Shown here: positions 9,520-21,479 of the stretch, piece after piece
How positions within the stretch are numbered: the stretch's first letter is position 1
How the letters are laid out: each line of letters starts with the position of its first letter
DNA from: Phytophthora hibernalis
Taxonomy: Eukaryota; Oomycota; Peronosporomycetes; Peronosporales; Peronosporaceae
Assembly (NCBI GenBank): GCA_012656075.1
Contig: JAAKBF010000171.1
Coordinates: forward strand, 310,001-374,000
Direction of reading: 5' to 3'
Length of the DNA stretch: 64,000 bases
The notes under the pieces: model-generated
The model's database searches: none
The model's input: the letters and a program-made list of their open reading frames with translations, nothing else
Told to the model about the DNA's origin: nothing
Translations under genes and position numbers: made by a program

Positions 9520-10130
9520 GGTGGAGATGCTTGACGTTTTGTAGGAGGCGCCTTGTCATACAGAACTGCTGTAGCGTTAGCAAAACAATAGGACTCATAA
9601 TGAAAATAGGCGCGTACCTTCGACTGGTGAATGCTTCCAGACTTCATCTGCTCAATCGAAATAGTCAACAAGGTGTGGGGCGTTCGGCCGCTTCTTCCAT
9701 CCTTCATGTGTAAAGAAGCGATTTTCGTTGGAGAGACCCTTCGGGCGTTCAAACCGCAACCCAAACTTCTTGAGTTTCGTCCACAGCTTGGGCCAGGTGA
9801 GTGGCTTGATGTGCGTTTCCCCATTGTGTGGCGTGCTTCCGTCGCGCTTGTTGTCAGTCCGCCCGATTCTCGAATGGCGCGAAACCTGTGCGCGCGCAAA
9901 CTCCCTAAATCTCGAAAAAGTCTCGACCACGAATTATACCTCCCGAGGTTAGCTACAAATTTGCCCAACCATCAACAATCGAAGATACTTGAACTTTGTA
10001 TGGCTTCATTTGATTTCACTAGGACTGAAGGTGATCAGGCTGCGTGCTCCATCCGACGTGGATTACAGTGTTCCAACGGAGCTGGCGGCGGCACAAGTGA
10101 TAGTGACGGCAGCTCTAGTGTCAGGTGAAG
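9520..10130 (-). pseudogene. Fragment of an oomycete repeated-domain protein (WPKLW type)
   Basis: A minus-strand frame at about 9930-9640 reads LTWPKLWTKLKKFGLRF, NENRFFTHEG and PHLVDYFDSADEVWKHSP. The pattern (W-x-x-L/I-W ... G-L ... F-x-P/H ... DYF-S-x-E-V) is one I associate with a domain of unknown function repeated in many oomycete proteins. The reading passes one stop after DYFD and changes frame before entering the PAK-rich linker of the 9275-9512 repeat. It is best regarded as the remains of a host or transposon-associated gene truncated by the neighbouring piggyBac-like copy. I cannot name a function. Confidence 0.45.
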
Positions 10131-10284
10131 TAGTTCGCGCAGATCATACAGTGTCAGCAGTTTTGTCAGTGATGGGGTAAGAGAAACTGCAATAATTTAG
10201 AATGAATGCGAACAATTTGTGAGTGAAGGTATTTGTCGTTTTTCGACATTTTCTCTACAAACCTATAATGTTGATTCGAGAATA

Positions 10285-10432
10285 CAGGGTACCACCTGAC
10301 ACTTGTCAGATCCTACCCTGTACTGCACACTGTAGATAACAAGAAAGATTGTGAGTTCCACAATCCTTGCAAAAACTCCGCAATAGTAAAGTCAAGGTAT
10401 TTTCTTATCCTGTAGAATACAGGGTCAAAGTA
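10285..10432. repeat. Small element with terminal AATACAGGGT motifs
   Basis: GAATACAGGGTACC at the left and GAATACAGGGTC at the right bound about 148 bp. Inside the left end TACAGGGTA ... TACCCTGTA forms a stem enclosing CTGAC-ACTT-GTCAG. The right end motif TATCCTGTAGAATACA also occurs in an intron of piggyBac-like copy 2 (about 17947). This may be a small non-autonomous element. Confidence 0.35.
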
Positions 10433-12300
10433 CTAGTATCACCCACAGTGAGTAATCGACAAGCCCACACTCTTACCAGTGGTGTTTTAAGGCCCCTGTG
10501 TGTAGCACGCGGACTACAAAAACCTGGGTTTGAAAAATGTTGAACAGGGTTTAATTAAGTGAAACGACATTTTGTAAGTTTTGACCCCACGTTCGTAGGG
10601 TTTGACTCTAGAATCTGTATATTGTTCACCTTACCCAGGCTGCCTAAAATGCGTATTCGGGCGTTTTCAATTTATTTTTAAACCGGCGTCTGGAAACACG
10701 AGTTTCCAGGCTGCTATTTTGCGGTTTATCCATCGGTTATGTGTCTAAGATACTCGTACAGCTTTGCTTGAAAGACCTCCTCCAGCGAGAGGTCCGCTAG
10801 ACCCGTACGGAAGCAGTTCAATCATGGCAATTTTTGGAATAAATCATTCTGATTTTTGTAATTAAGTTCATTTAAGTGCGATAAACGATCGCCCACCTGA
10901 TGCATCTGCCTTTTGTGCTGCACTAAAACGTCTCAAGTCTTGTTGAGAAGCATGCTGCTTTCTCAGTTGTAGAATGACCTTCTGATACGCACTCCGGCGC
11001 TAGGGATGCTGCGACGCCACGTGGCCCTGAGTGATCGGTATCCCCATGCATATTGGTAGCCTTGTGCCTAGGAACGCGAGACGCGTGTGGATCGTCCTTA
11101 TTTCCGAGTACATGTCAATGACTTCCGAGTGCATGGTTTTCAGCCCTGATTCCCGAGTACATTGGCTGTTTTTGACTTCTCTGATGTGCCCATTTGAAAA
11201 TCATTAATCTAGAGTAACGATCGAAAATGAAAGTGGCTAAGCTTACTTTATAATACAGACATGACGAAGGATGTAGACGCTATTTTTCTTTTCTGTTAGA
11301 TGACACGCAAACCTCCTATGCAATATGTTTTACTCACAGCTACACGAACTTGCTATTGACATGACAGCTGAATAGTCTGCGTCACCTCCAATCCCATGAC
11401 GTACGCACGACTGATACACTCGGCGAGTTCTTCACACTCGATCTTGACTTTCTTACCGTTTGAAAACCTTACGGACCACTGAAAATGCCTTCACTCTCAT
11501 ACCAAATAGTGATGACCCCAGCTCGCATCTGACCCTCTCCACCGTCTGTCGGAGCGAATTCGCGGAGGCAGTTCCAATGCAAACGTCGGGGTGGGTAGCG
11601 TAGGAATAGCACAATCAGGTTATCAACCGCGAAAAAGTTGGAGCTGCTTCGATCGACACACATCGCCCCCTGGTTTTGGACTGTCCACCAGAAACCTTCC
11701 GTATGGGAAGACTAGCAATGAGCCCATCCAGATCCAAATCTTTTAGCAATATCGCGGCAGCAACGACATGGGAACAAAGCCAATCTGCCTGCTAAAATGC
11801 TAGGTAATCTCAGCAGTATTTGGCTTTGATCAATCCTATCTATACAAACATTTACAGTGTTAGCTGTTGAACTGTAAAATAAAATAGCTCCGTAAAATAA
11901 AATTGACAAGCTAAACTTCCGCGTACCTGCTCAGTCGATATCACTGACTGGACTTGAAGACGCACTTGCTGATTTTAAAGCACCTTCACCTGGTGAAGGG
12001 ACCCGTACAGAAGCTGGACTTGATGTACCGTGGTGGAGTGTTCAATTTCTGCGGAGCGAATTGAAGTACCTATTACAGCGAGCATAACATAAAATAAATA
12101 TACGACGACGAGTAAAAGCTTGAGCATTCTGGCCTTTACACACGTTCACGAGTGACCTTGTTGCCGTGGACATTTTTTCATCTACAACGTACTTGCTCGC
12201 ATTGAACAAGATCGCTTTGATGATTTCTTTCTCGTAACTCGGCTGTTGTAGTAGTTATCGGAGGACTTCAGCAGTCTACGCGCCTTGGTGATAGTCTCCG
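10433..12300. other. No gene recognised
   Basis: Only short frames without family motifs. Some stretches may be the 3' flank of the neighbouring MULE. I found no tRNA, tandem repeat or convincing exon. Confidence 0.4.
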
Positions 12301-12309
12301 CCAATATTA

Positions 12310-14045
12310 GTCCTAAAAGCACATCAACCTTAATACAGACAATAAAAAGGGCGAGTTTATGGAAAGCTTACCTTCAGAGAAATGAGGAAGACTGAGCCGG
12401 GCCGTTCTCGTCGCTTGATGTCCAAGGATGCGAGGGAGCGATTCATTCAGCACGGTTGCGGTGCTTGCCCGGAGGCTGGACACGCAGGACTGTTTAATCA
12501 CTCGATGGTGAACTTCGATCGCGTTCTGGCTGGGGATACCTGGAATGACAGATGTACCAAACCAATTGGACAATAGATCAGCCAAGTAATTGTCTTTTAG
12601 CCAGTCAGCATACTCGCCTTCCCCAGAATCTCGCCAGAACTGTAGAAAAGCTCTTCCAACACTGACAATTGCTCCTTGGAGCGCGTTTCGCGCAAAAACT
12701 TTATATTCGTTTAGACGTTTGTCTCGTAAAACGCACCGTCCTAAAAAATGTTTTGATGTTAGAGGAGGCAAAACATTTCAGAGCAAAATGGGGAAATTTA
12801 CTTACGCGTAGTAGATTTGTTGCCTTGTCACGAGACTTTCGAGCGAGGTGAGGGTAGGAATTACGCAACTTGATGTCCGGCCACACCTCTTCGAAAGCAT
12901 TTGCAATGAATGCAGTGCAGTCCAGGCTGTCAAACGCCAACTTTAACTCGAAGTTAAAGAAAAGAGATGTGAAGCGTTTGGCTGTCTTGAACATTGTTGT
13001 GTACGCGTTTTGACTTTCGGTTCGAACAAACATGTACAGCCATGGGACGAAAGTTTTGCTGTACTGTCTTCGCTCGAAATGAGTCGTGTAAGTCCCAAAG
13101 GCAATCAACGACCACCCCTTGTTTCATATTCAAAATAACAATAAAAATATTAACCGAGTGACAACATACACCAAATGCACCACACATAGTTACCAAATGG
13201 AGCCTATAGGTCCCATCTATGACACCAAAGAGACCATCAGCGGCTTGTTCGTGATTTGCGTAAAAGTGTTCCGCATGCATGCTCGAGACGTCAAAATTAC
13301 GCCGAATGACTTCTTCGACGTGTCGTCTGCAACACTCACGTCGTGTTCGAACATCTCTAGAACAATGAGGCCGTTATGAAAATCATTCGATTGAGCAATG
13401 AACTCGCCGCATCCGTCTCCACGTCGTAGCGCTGACCTATACCGAAGAAAGCATCCTCTGTGATGCACAATTTTTCAGCTGTTCACTTTAACAGTTCGAC
13501 CACTGTTTTTATCTCCCAACCATCTGCACATAAATGTTTAAGTGAATATCTCAAATAATTTTAACAACAAAAGAACTTTACCTGAAGCATTCTTCTTGAG
13601 ATAAGTTTTGCGATTATTGAGCTGCTGCTCACTTGGCAGGACACCTACTGTTGAGGACCGAGAATCGCAGCTCTCACCCAATAGCTTTTGGGTCTTTTGC
13701 CCGCCAGCCTCTCCACGAAGGGGATCGTCAGATTGACGTTTAAAACGTGGGGTAATCCCGGTCTTTTTCTCCTGAAACATTAGCAGAATGCCCCCAGACT
13801 CCTCCAGCGTCACAATTCCGGCTTCTCCATCTTCAGAAAATACAGTGCGAAATAGCTTTCCACAGTGAGTGACGCACCGGTATACGCTTTGACCGTACCG
13901 AAGTTGTAGTGATGCTTGAACACGATATTGGAGCCGCCCGACATGCCCGCCAGCGCATCTACGACGCTGATAAACAAACCTGCAACCGTATAGCTGTGAC
14001 GCTTCCGCCGAGGATTAACGAGAGCGGTAGCAACCGGGCACACAG
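12310..14045 (-). pseudogene. MULE transposase remnant 1
   Basis: Minus-strand frames give a Mutator-like transposase core: DGTYRLHL, an apparent intron at about 13193-13118 (GTAACT...AAG), then WSLIAFGTYTTHFERRQYSK and FVPWLYMFVRTESQNAY. Next come LAFDSLDCTAFIANAFEEVW and LRNSYPHLARKSRDK (the MULE His-containing box), and a C-terminal part with AIEVHHRVIKQ and SLRASTATVLNESLPRIL. Upstream frames (13813-13540 and 14043-13810) contain FKHHYNFGTVKAYTGAS and TLEESGGILLMFQEK and probably form the N-terminal region. Frame changes at about 12700-12770 and several stops show it is dead. It lies inside the interval bounded by the two inverted piggyBac-like copies. Confidence 0.72.
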
Positions 14046-15640
14046 TGTCCTGTCGCTGCTGTCGCTAGCGTGCTATTACAGGACGTTGTCGCATTGCTCC
14101 CTAAGAAGCAACAATCCGTAATGGCACTGCGCTCTATTGATTCTGCGTCAGTCATGTTAATATTTAAAGGTGTGCACTCAAAATCGCAGCAACATATGGG
14201 ATGGGCTCCAGAAATTAACAGAAATGATATGTTTGGAAAATACTTCACAAGTACTATTTTAATGATTTTCTTTCAGCAGTAAACTTCGCCATACCCTCAG
14301 CTGCCGAGCGAACCGATGAACGGCGGAGAATATGAGCGTACTGAGCAAGGAGACGGGGCACTCTTGAAGCGGGTACAAGAGCAGGTGGTGGAGACAATTG
14401 ATTTGACGAGTTAATAATATTAAGTGGTGTGGAGCACAGTTGATGAATCGGGGCAAAACAGTACTTGGCTGGTAGGGAGGCACTACCGCCCTCGAAGACG
14501 TTGACGTCGAACGTGGCCGGCCACGAACGGCTGCGGAAGATCACAAGGAGGGCGGATACGGGCGACAATTTTGAAGTGCGAGCGACAGGAGGCGACATTG
14601 GATTGAAAAGGAGCGATCGAAAGGGAACGGAGGTAGCGACTGCTCGAATAAAAGGGGACCTCCTCGAGGGAGATCATGAAGGAGCACGGGTGGTTTGACC
14701 AGGACTTAGTATAGGGGAGAGGTGGGTGCCGAACGGCAGCCCATCTCTCACTTGAAATTTGGACCAGAAGAGTTCAGGTTAAGACTAATCTACTGCGCGT
14801 GAAGTACTGCGGCATGGAGCTGTCTGCAACCAACTGATTCGAGTGGTTTAGTGCGTTCTGTACTGGGTCGGGGACGGAAGGGCGTATATTCGTGTTCGGG
14901 TTACTGAAGACATGAGAACAGGACCCGGGTTACAAGCCGCCCATAATGTTCTCTCCACCACTATCTCTATTGGGTCAGCCGGCAGTTCGTGTACTGATGA
15001 CGTCTTCCCTATCTCCTACCTGCTTGTCTTATCCTGCTCCCGCTCGGTTGAACAGCGTAATTCTGACGTACGCCGATACTGTAACGCGATCACTAGCATG
15101 TGGCGGTAGTTACGTGTGAGTGTGGAAGGTGTGCTTACATTATTTGCACTGAGGCCTTGCTAGAATGTGGAAGCAGCAAAGTATCGAAGTATGGGTGTTT
15201 GTCGCGGTTTCGGCGGGAGCGAAACGTGATGCGTGGCATTTGTGTCCGGTTATTGAACTCACGCTGACAGCGAGATCGGTTACCACATCAGCCGGAAAAT
15301 ATACCCTGAACAGGGTGACATGGCTGCCGCAGTATCCGAGCTCGCTGAGAGCGGAACATGCGTGAGGAGCAGAGGAAATGTTGACTTGTTCGAGAAACTT
15401 CCCAAAACCTAACTCATTTGGATGTGGAGACCTACAAGGTGCAGGTCATAATATCTCAATCTATTGTACTACAGAGCGCAAAATGCGTTGTGAACAGGAG
15501 AGGGCAACTTAAAGACTACACTTTGTAACCCTTGAGCACACGAGTCGGTAAAACTCTGTGTAAAACTTTGTAAGCTTCAAGCACACGAGTCGATTATGGC
15601 TGGTCGGGTGCATACAGGTAGAGCCTTCGATCTCCTGATC
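14046..15640. other. No gene recognised
   Basis: Mixed-composition sequence with short frames only. Around 15515-15595 the phrase AGCACACGAGTCG occurs twice within a 60-bp near-repeat next to TGTAAAACTTTGTAA. This would fit a decayed LTR at the 3' end of the minus-strand gypsy part, but no partner LTR was found. Confidence 0.3.
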
Positions 15641-15649
15641 ATCGAGTAG

Positions 15650-16762
15650 GCGAGCGGGGTAGTTCTCATCCTATTGTATAAACCGATCGCTACCAGCCCA
15701 CTCCTCTCGTACCAGGTGCCCCCTCGCCGTAGATATCTTGCTCTGTCAATTCCTCAAGGTGTCCATAGTTGAAGTCGTGATGCGTGACGAACGGACACGT
15801 CAAACGGCGGAAAGCGATCAGTGATCTCAAAAGTGAATTCATTTAGGACACAGACAATCCGTTTTGGCCCACGCCAGAGGAGAGCAAGTTTGTTTCAGCT
15901 GCGTCTAGTAGCCGTCGCCGCGATAACGAAATCACCGACGCTGAACCTTTGCAACTTGACACCTTGGAGGCGGGCGTGCCAGTCTCGTGCCGCGCATTGT
16001 TTCTTTTCACTTGCATCGACTAACTCCGCGTGGAGCTCGTCTAAAGCCACGCGAACACTCTCCAGATGGCCGTGAATATCCTGCTCAACCCATGTCACGG
16101 ACGCTTCTTCAGAGTCACGTGGGTGGAGAATGCTCGTCAGTTGAGTACCGCCAGGCAATGCAGTAAACGCAGTGAGCGGAGTCGTGCCGTCGAGGCGGTC
16201 TGCTGGCATGCCATTTAACGCCGCCTGCACGACGGGAAGCAAAACTAGCCAGTCTCGAACAGCCAGTCTTCGTTCGCTAAGGAGTGTTTTCATGCATTTA
16301 AGTACCTCACGATTACGGTCCTATTAACCCACGGCGTGTAAGCAGTCACGAAGTAGTGGTGCGCTCCAAGCACTCGTTGAAGGCGGTCAATGATCTGGTT
16401 CTTGAAATGGACACCTTGGTCCGACATCCATTGGTGAACCACCCCAAATCGTTTGAACCAGTCGATCAGCGCCTGATAGGCGACGTCCGCCGTGGCTTGC
16501 AGGAAGGCGACTAATTCCACGTAGCCACTGATTCCATCTTTGAGAACGAGAACAAATTTGACACCACCGTCTCCTTGACCATCGTAAGAAAATCAAAATG
16601 CTGGAGTTCATTTGGCTTTGTTGCCACCAGGGTTTCGCCGAACGGACAGGGATTCGCCCACCCGCCGTCAACATACAATGCATGCACAAACACGGCGACG
16701 TCCACAGCAAGTATTTTTCTGTAGAATACGGCATCGAGGGCTTGCTCCGTAGTACCAGCGAA
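15650..16762 (-). pseudogene. Ty3/gypsy integrase, 3' part of pol (inverted)
   Basis: Minus-strand frames resume a gypsy integrase inside the H2C2 zinc domain: TTEQALDAVFYR, then VDVAVFVHALYV, and in a second frame CLCMHCM. These lead into PFGETLVATKPNELQHFDFL. The catalytic core follows, with VHQWMSDQGVHFKNQIID carrying the second acidic residue and AYTPWVNRT where intact copies have W-x-N-G-x-x-E. Next is LSERRLAVRDWLVLLPVVQ, then a chromodomain-like tail LAFVWRGPKRIV and FEITDRFPPFDVSVRHASRL near 15870-15760. Frame changes occur at about 16300, 16520 and 16760. The break at 16762 abuts the 3' end of piggyBac-like copy 2, and the missing upstream part matches 4250-7457. Confidence 0.85.
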
Positions 16763-19280
16763 GTCACCTGGAGGAATGTTGTCTCCACCACGCCTTGGCA
16801 TTTGGCTGCAGGTGGCAGAGTTTGTTGCCGCACTCAGATCGTGCTGTCGCACCTTTTGGCAGAGGTAAACCTTCCCTTTGGTGTTAGTAGAGCTACCCGC
16901 CGCCTCTTTTGACCTTGCCTCAGTAGACTCGATACAGTAGAAGGTCGTCTCCCACAGATTCTTCCCGGACGAAGCAGCGAGCACACCTTGCAACCATATT
17001 GACGGCGCTTCTTTGTCTCCTTCCAGTTCTTCCCACGTGTGATACGGTATACATCAACTTGCTTGATCGTGTGGCACCCAGGCAGCGTGTAGCGTGGGGT
17101 CGGCGACGGCGGTACTGGCGTGTCCACCAACGCTCGGGCAGACAAGTCGCCTTCGAAGTCCGCAGCCTCTACGCCCAATAGTGTCATCTGCATCCGCCGC
17201 ATAAACTCTGCATGACTCGGTGGAGCTTCCCGGGTGAGAGTTTAGCTTGGACACAACGATAGATAATGTACGCATTGACCAGCGCCATATCAACCAATCC
17301 AAGAAAAATCGTGAGATAATACTTCCCCATTTTCATGGCACGCTGTAAAATACAAAATAACATGCGTTTATCTTTCGCATTATAATGGAGAATACAGAGT
17401 AAACAAAACACACCTGGATTGAGTATCTCCGCAAGCGCAATTGATCATGTATGTCCGTGCCGCCCATACCGTCTTGGTAGTCCTTCACAAGCTGTGGCGC
17501 TGGAACGTCCACAACATCCGCGCCCGCACGCCAGGACGGCGTCGCAGCTTGTGTGCTACAGCCCGTAGCGATAAAGTGCACTGGTCGGTTGTCCATCCAG
17601 GATACGGCTATGATGCTGAGCTCTGCTTTAGACCGAGCAAGTCGATACGATCCTCGCGCCATGGTTTTTGGCCGTTTGTACGGGATGGTCTTGCAGTAAC
17701 CGCGCCTGTTGGTCTGGATCGCACCGACATGGTAAAGACCGCGTTGTAGCAGGATGGATGATAGCAGCACGCTGGAATAGAACCGATCCGTGATAATAAG
17801 CCGGCTTTTGGCAGCCCTTCAAGGACTTCCTCAACATTCCGTAGGACAGCATTGGGGCCTTGATTCAGGTCAGCACTATCACTGTTGAGTCGCCCTTGGT
17901 AAATCTCCGCTCTGTACAGGATAAATGAAACACACAGTAAGTTGTTATCCTGTAGAATACATAATCAACAGAATACCATACCTGTAGCAGTAGCCGCTGT
18001 CAGCAGCGACAGGAAACATTTGGTTCCCCAAGGGTGGGGTTTTCCTCGGAGATACTGTCGCATGGGATTGAACTTGCTCCTCATAGGTATCATTCCTTCG
18101 TCAAATGCGATCCGCTGGCCGACCGTCATCCCCAGCCTGAGCGTACTGTTGATCGTGTCAGCGATTGGCTTGATCTTCAAGGTTTTGTACTTGTGTGCTT
18201 CGGGTGCATGGTTGTCGCTAAAGTGTAGGAACCTTACAATTTCCTCGAAATGCTTTCTAGACATGTAACGTCCAAACGTCCCTTTGGGGAACCGCACCTT
18301 GCGCATCCATTGCCCAATGCTTTGCCATTTTCTCTCGAAAGGGGCACAATGTCCGAGCACACAGAAGACCGATAAAAGTCACAAGCTCATGTGATTTGAT
18401 GGGCCTGAACGCTTGATGCTCCATCTGCACTTGCTGCAACGTCTTCATCTTATACACAGGGCGCCTCTCCTTGATGCATCGTTGGCGTGTCATGATCTGG
18501 TCTGCAGCCTGAGTACGGAACTGTAGCTGGTATTGGTTCGACTCGTTTGCAATTGACAGCCACATCGTCTTTGGTAAGAACAAGAAGGATAGCCCCTCAC
18601 AACTGCTCCCAGTGCTTGTGCCAACTCCGTTGGCGTAGCGGAAGCGTGTGCGAGCTCGGCGGCCGGTAACTACAGAGAAGTACCTACAACATAGTGTCAT
18701 CGAATAGGATCGTTAGTGTCTGGTACAGGATAACACGTGCACCAGCGAAACGATATCCTGTATAATACAGGTCGGTACTTACTTTCGTCTTCAAAGTATG
18801 TCGTCCATCCAGTCTTAGCGTGCTCACTCAACTGCTCCTTGGTCATCTTGTCAAACATAGTTCCGGTGGAAAGATCTACAGCACTTGTCACTTCGTCTTC
18901 GCTTGCAGAGCTCACTTATGACTTCAGCATCAGATTCCCCCTCATCTTCATCCGGTTTCGTCACCGGAGCTCATTTGGTCATCGCTGACCGAGATGTCGA
19001 CGCTTTCAGCTGATCGACGTGTACTTCGAGGCGGTTGTACACGGGTAGGGTTCTGTGGCGAAGATATGACTGGTGTTGGCGGGGATGCTTTCCGCGCGCG
19101 CTTCTTTGGGGTCGTCTTTGCTGATCACTGGCAGCTCGCGTCCCATCTAGTACTGCATCTCCATCGAGAAACTCCATTAGGCCCCACTCGTTCAACTTGA
19201 GCTGCAAATCCTGCTTCCAGGCGTCGTACTTCTTGTGTCCATCAAGTTCGATCACCTTGATGTCACGACTCAGCATTGCG
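16763..19280 (-). pseudogene. piggyBac-like transposase, copy 2 (longer, inverted)
   Basis: From 18320 down to 16763 this is almost identical to 7705-9270 in reverse orientation, including both introns and the three catalytic Asp contexts (FDEGMIP, TDRFYSS, GGTDIHDQ) and the Cys-rich C-terminus. It also retains the 5' part missing from copy 1. That part has an N-terminal segment IELDGHKKYDAWKQDLQLK (about 19240) and an acidic/basic region leading to SSASEDEVTSAVDLSTGTMF. It continues with WTTYFEDESK, ending at a probable donor gtaagt (about 18785), then MWLSIANESNQYQLQFRTQA, LVTFIGLLCARTLCPF and KHWAMDAQG. Several frames are used and stops occur. The 3' end joins the inverted gypsy integrase directly. 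Confidence 0.85.
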
Positions 19281-19587
19281 CGGGCCTTGGCATCCTTCAG
19301 TGAGCGGTGCGCCGCTACCTCACGCAGCCCAGTGGCCCCGTGCGGCTGAGCAACGTCTGATTCGTCGTCAGCACTCTCGGAGTCCTCGGTCGTCGGGCGG
19401 GTGTCGTGATGGAAGATTCAGATGATGGCGGCGACAGGGGAAAGGTCGCTGGCGCTCGCCGTGACAGTTTCGTGTCGAGTTGAGTTGTGGGCCCTTGTGC
19501 GAGGGTGGTAGGTGTCGCATCTATCTCATCGATACTGGCACTTGGATTTCCGACACTATCATGTCTGCCTGATTCATCCTGAAGCCC

Positions 19588-20238
19588 TCAGTTCACAATA
19601 CCAGTAGTACTTTGCGCTTCATTAGCAGTGAGCGCCCGCGGGTGGTGCTCCACTTGATCCAGGAGTATCGCCAAGAGCTGTTGAGACCCCAGCGCAGAGA
19701 CCGCATCCACAAGAGCACCTCTCAAGCTCGCCAGTGCAGGGGCTGCCTGCTCAGCAGATCCTGTAGCGGCAGTCTGGTTAAGCCCCACCTCTGAAGATGT
19801 GCCGGGCACATTAGTCCCCAGAGCATTAGGTACTTCCCGTCTTAGGTTGGTGGGCGGACTCACGACAGTCGAGGCTCTGCCGTCTGCAGATGCGTCGCCA
19901 GTTCTTGGAGGCGGCAGCGACAAGACAGGAAGCGAGTGACCACGCGAGGTCAGGTCTTCGTCATTAGCTGCCAATCTTGAGCCGAGCTGATCAGCGCCAT
20001 CGCTCCCAGCCAACGCATCGTTTGGGCTCATAACCTGAGAGTTGGTGTCCATGGTGCGACTGCGTGTTACAGCAACCATGACAACTAGTTGTAGAAAGTG
20101 AAGAAGTACTGGCGGTTGGCAAAAGACCGCAGCCTTGGAGACGGAGGACGATGTGTGTTGAGTCGTGTGATTCCGAAGTGAGTGCTTGTCTGCACCGAGC
20201 ACACCATCGCCGCCGCCTCTAAGGCAATGTGTATTCAA
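19588..20238 (-). CDS. Low-complexity ORF upstream of piggyBac-like copy 2
   Basis: A 216-codon minus-strand frame. The more plausible start is the internal Met of MVAVTRSRTMDTNS. The product is rich in Ser, Ala, Pro and Asp, with a C-terminal helical stretch (APALASLRGALVDAVSALG, then QQLLAILLDQVEHHPRALT). No domain was recognised. It ends about 300 bp before the first piggyBac-like N-terminal segment and on the same strand, so it could be a separated first exon of that transposase or an unrelated gag-like remnant. Confidence that it is a real protein is low. Confidence 0.3.
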   Translation of the reverse strand: MNTHCLRGGGDGVLGADKHSLRNHTTQHTSSSVSKAAVFCQPPVLLHFLQLVVMVAVTRSRTMDTNSQVMSPNDALAGSDGADQLGSRLAANDEDLTSRGHSLPVLSLPPPRTGDASADGRASTVVSPPTNLRREVPNALGTNVPGTSSEVGLNQTAATGSAEQAAPALASLRGALVDAVSALGSQQLLAILLDQVEHHPRALTANEAQSTTGIVN

Positions 20239-20598
20239 CCTACGCTATTCAGGACCCCAAGGTATCCAGGTAGGACTGACAGCAGCAGCCCTCGTGGCTA
20301 TGCTGCATACAACACAAAGTGCTTACATGAGGTCTCTCTTATTCAAACCCCAGCATAATCAAGGGTACGACCTCGTGTGTCGTACCCGTGCACTCTACGA
20401 TGCATTCGGGCTCGCACAACGCACTTCTGCAGTGACGTCTGCTTCTTTATCCCACAGATGTGTCCTCACCCAGCCAAATCGCTCGAGATCAAGGGAAAAT
20501 GAGCGGCCATGAGGGCAAAGTCTCCACTGTCCTGATCGGCTCGCAGTCTTGATTCTCTCTCGGTGGAAACGTACTGTTCGCTCTTTCAACATGTCCAG
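20239..20598. other. Intergenic, transposon cluster to SDR gene
   Basis: No gene seen. This marks the transition from the nested-transposon block to the host gene island. Confidence 0.4.
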
Positions 20599-21479
20599 GT
20601 TTCGAGTCCCAAGGTGTGGCTTGTGACCGCGTGCTCCTCGGGTTTCGGGAAGGAGATCGTCCTCGCGGCGCTCGCTCGTGGAGACCGCGTGATCGCTACG
20701 GCCCGCGATGCCAGCAAGCTTCAAGATCTCGTGGAACAAGGAGCCAAAGCGCTGGCGCTGGACGTGACGGCGACTGATGCTGAGCTCAAGAAGGTGATCG
20801 CTGAGGCTCTGAGTTTCTACGGCACCATCAACATTTTGGTCAACAACGCCGCCTTCCTGCTTGGTGGAGCTATCGAGGAGTGCGCGGACGAAGAAGCGTA
20901 CAAACAGTTCAACACGAACGTGTTCGGAACACTGAATGCTGCGTGTGGTGCTGCCTCACATGCGAGCGAAGCGGTCGGGTGTGGTGGCCAACATCGGGTC
21001 GGCCAGCGGGTGGGTCGGCATCAAGACGATGGGTGTCTACGGCGCCACGAAATTCGCTCTCGCTGGTCTCACCTTGGCGTTGCGTGCTGAGCTCGAACCG
21101 TTCAACATCGACGTCACCATCATCGAACCGGGTTCGTTCCGTACTGCCATCCTTGGCAAGGGGTTCTCTGCTGGAGAACTCCATCCCGGACTACCTTCCG
21201 ATCACGGAGTCTCTGCACCACCGCATCACTCGCGTCAACACCGAGGCCTCTGAGGCAAAGCAGCCTGGTGATCCGGCGAAGGGAGCTCAAGTCATTGTCG
21301 AAGTTCTCACCAAGAGCGGCCGGTGCACTGGTAAGACCATCCCCAGTCGCATGCTGCTGGGCAAAGACGCCGTCAAAATTGGCGATGGGGTCTTGACGGA
21401 AAACCGTCACGAGTTCGACGAGTGGGCTGCGTTGGCATCGTCAACGGACCACGACGACGTCACCCAAGCCAAGTTGTAA
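20599..21479 (+). pseudogene. Short-chain dehydrogenase/reductase with two frame breaks
   Basis: Classical SDR fold. The nucleotide-binding segment VWLVTACSSGFGKEI has Ala where the family has Gly in TGxxxGxG. It is followed by RVIATARD, ALALDVT (cofactor-specifying region) and ILVNNAAF. NIGSASGW carries the catalytic Ser, and VYGATKFALAG supplies the Tyr and Lys of YxxxK. These enzymes use NAD(P) to oxidise or reduce small alcohols or ketones; the substrate is unknown. The frame changes near 20938 (before LRVVLPHMRA) and near 21170 (before LENSIPDYLP), so three frames are needed. No ATG precedes the first frame: GTT-TCG-AGT-CCC stands where a start codon would fit. It is either a pseudogene or an indel-affected sequence. 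No intron is needed. Confidence 0.85.

Noticed and set aside
8828..9544. 238-codon plus-strand ORF as a single intact protein
   Set aside because: Only its first half is the piggyBac Cys-rich C-terminus. The Gly/Ala-rich second half is the direct repeat read on its less protein-like strand and is absent after copy 2.
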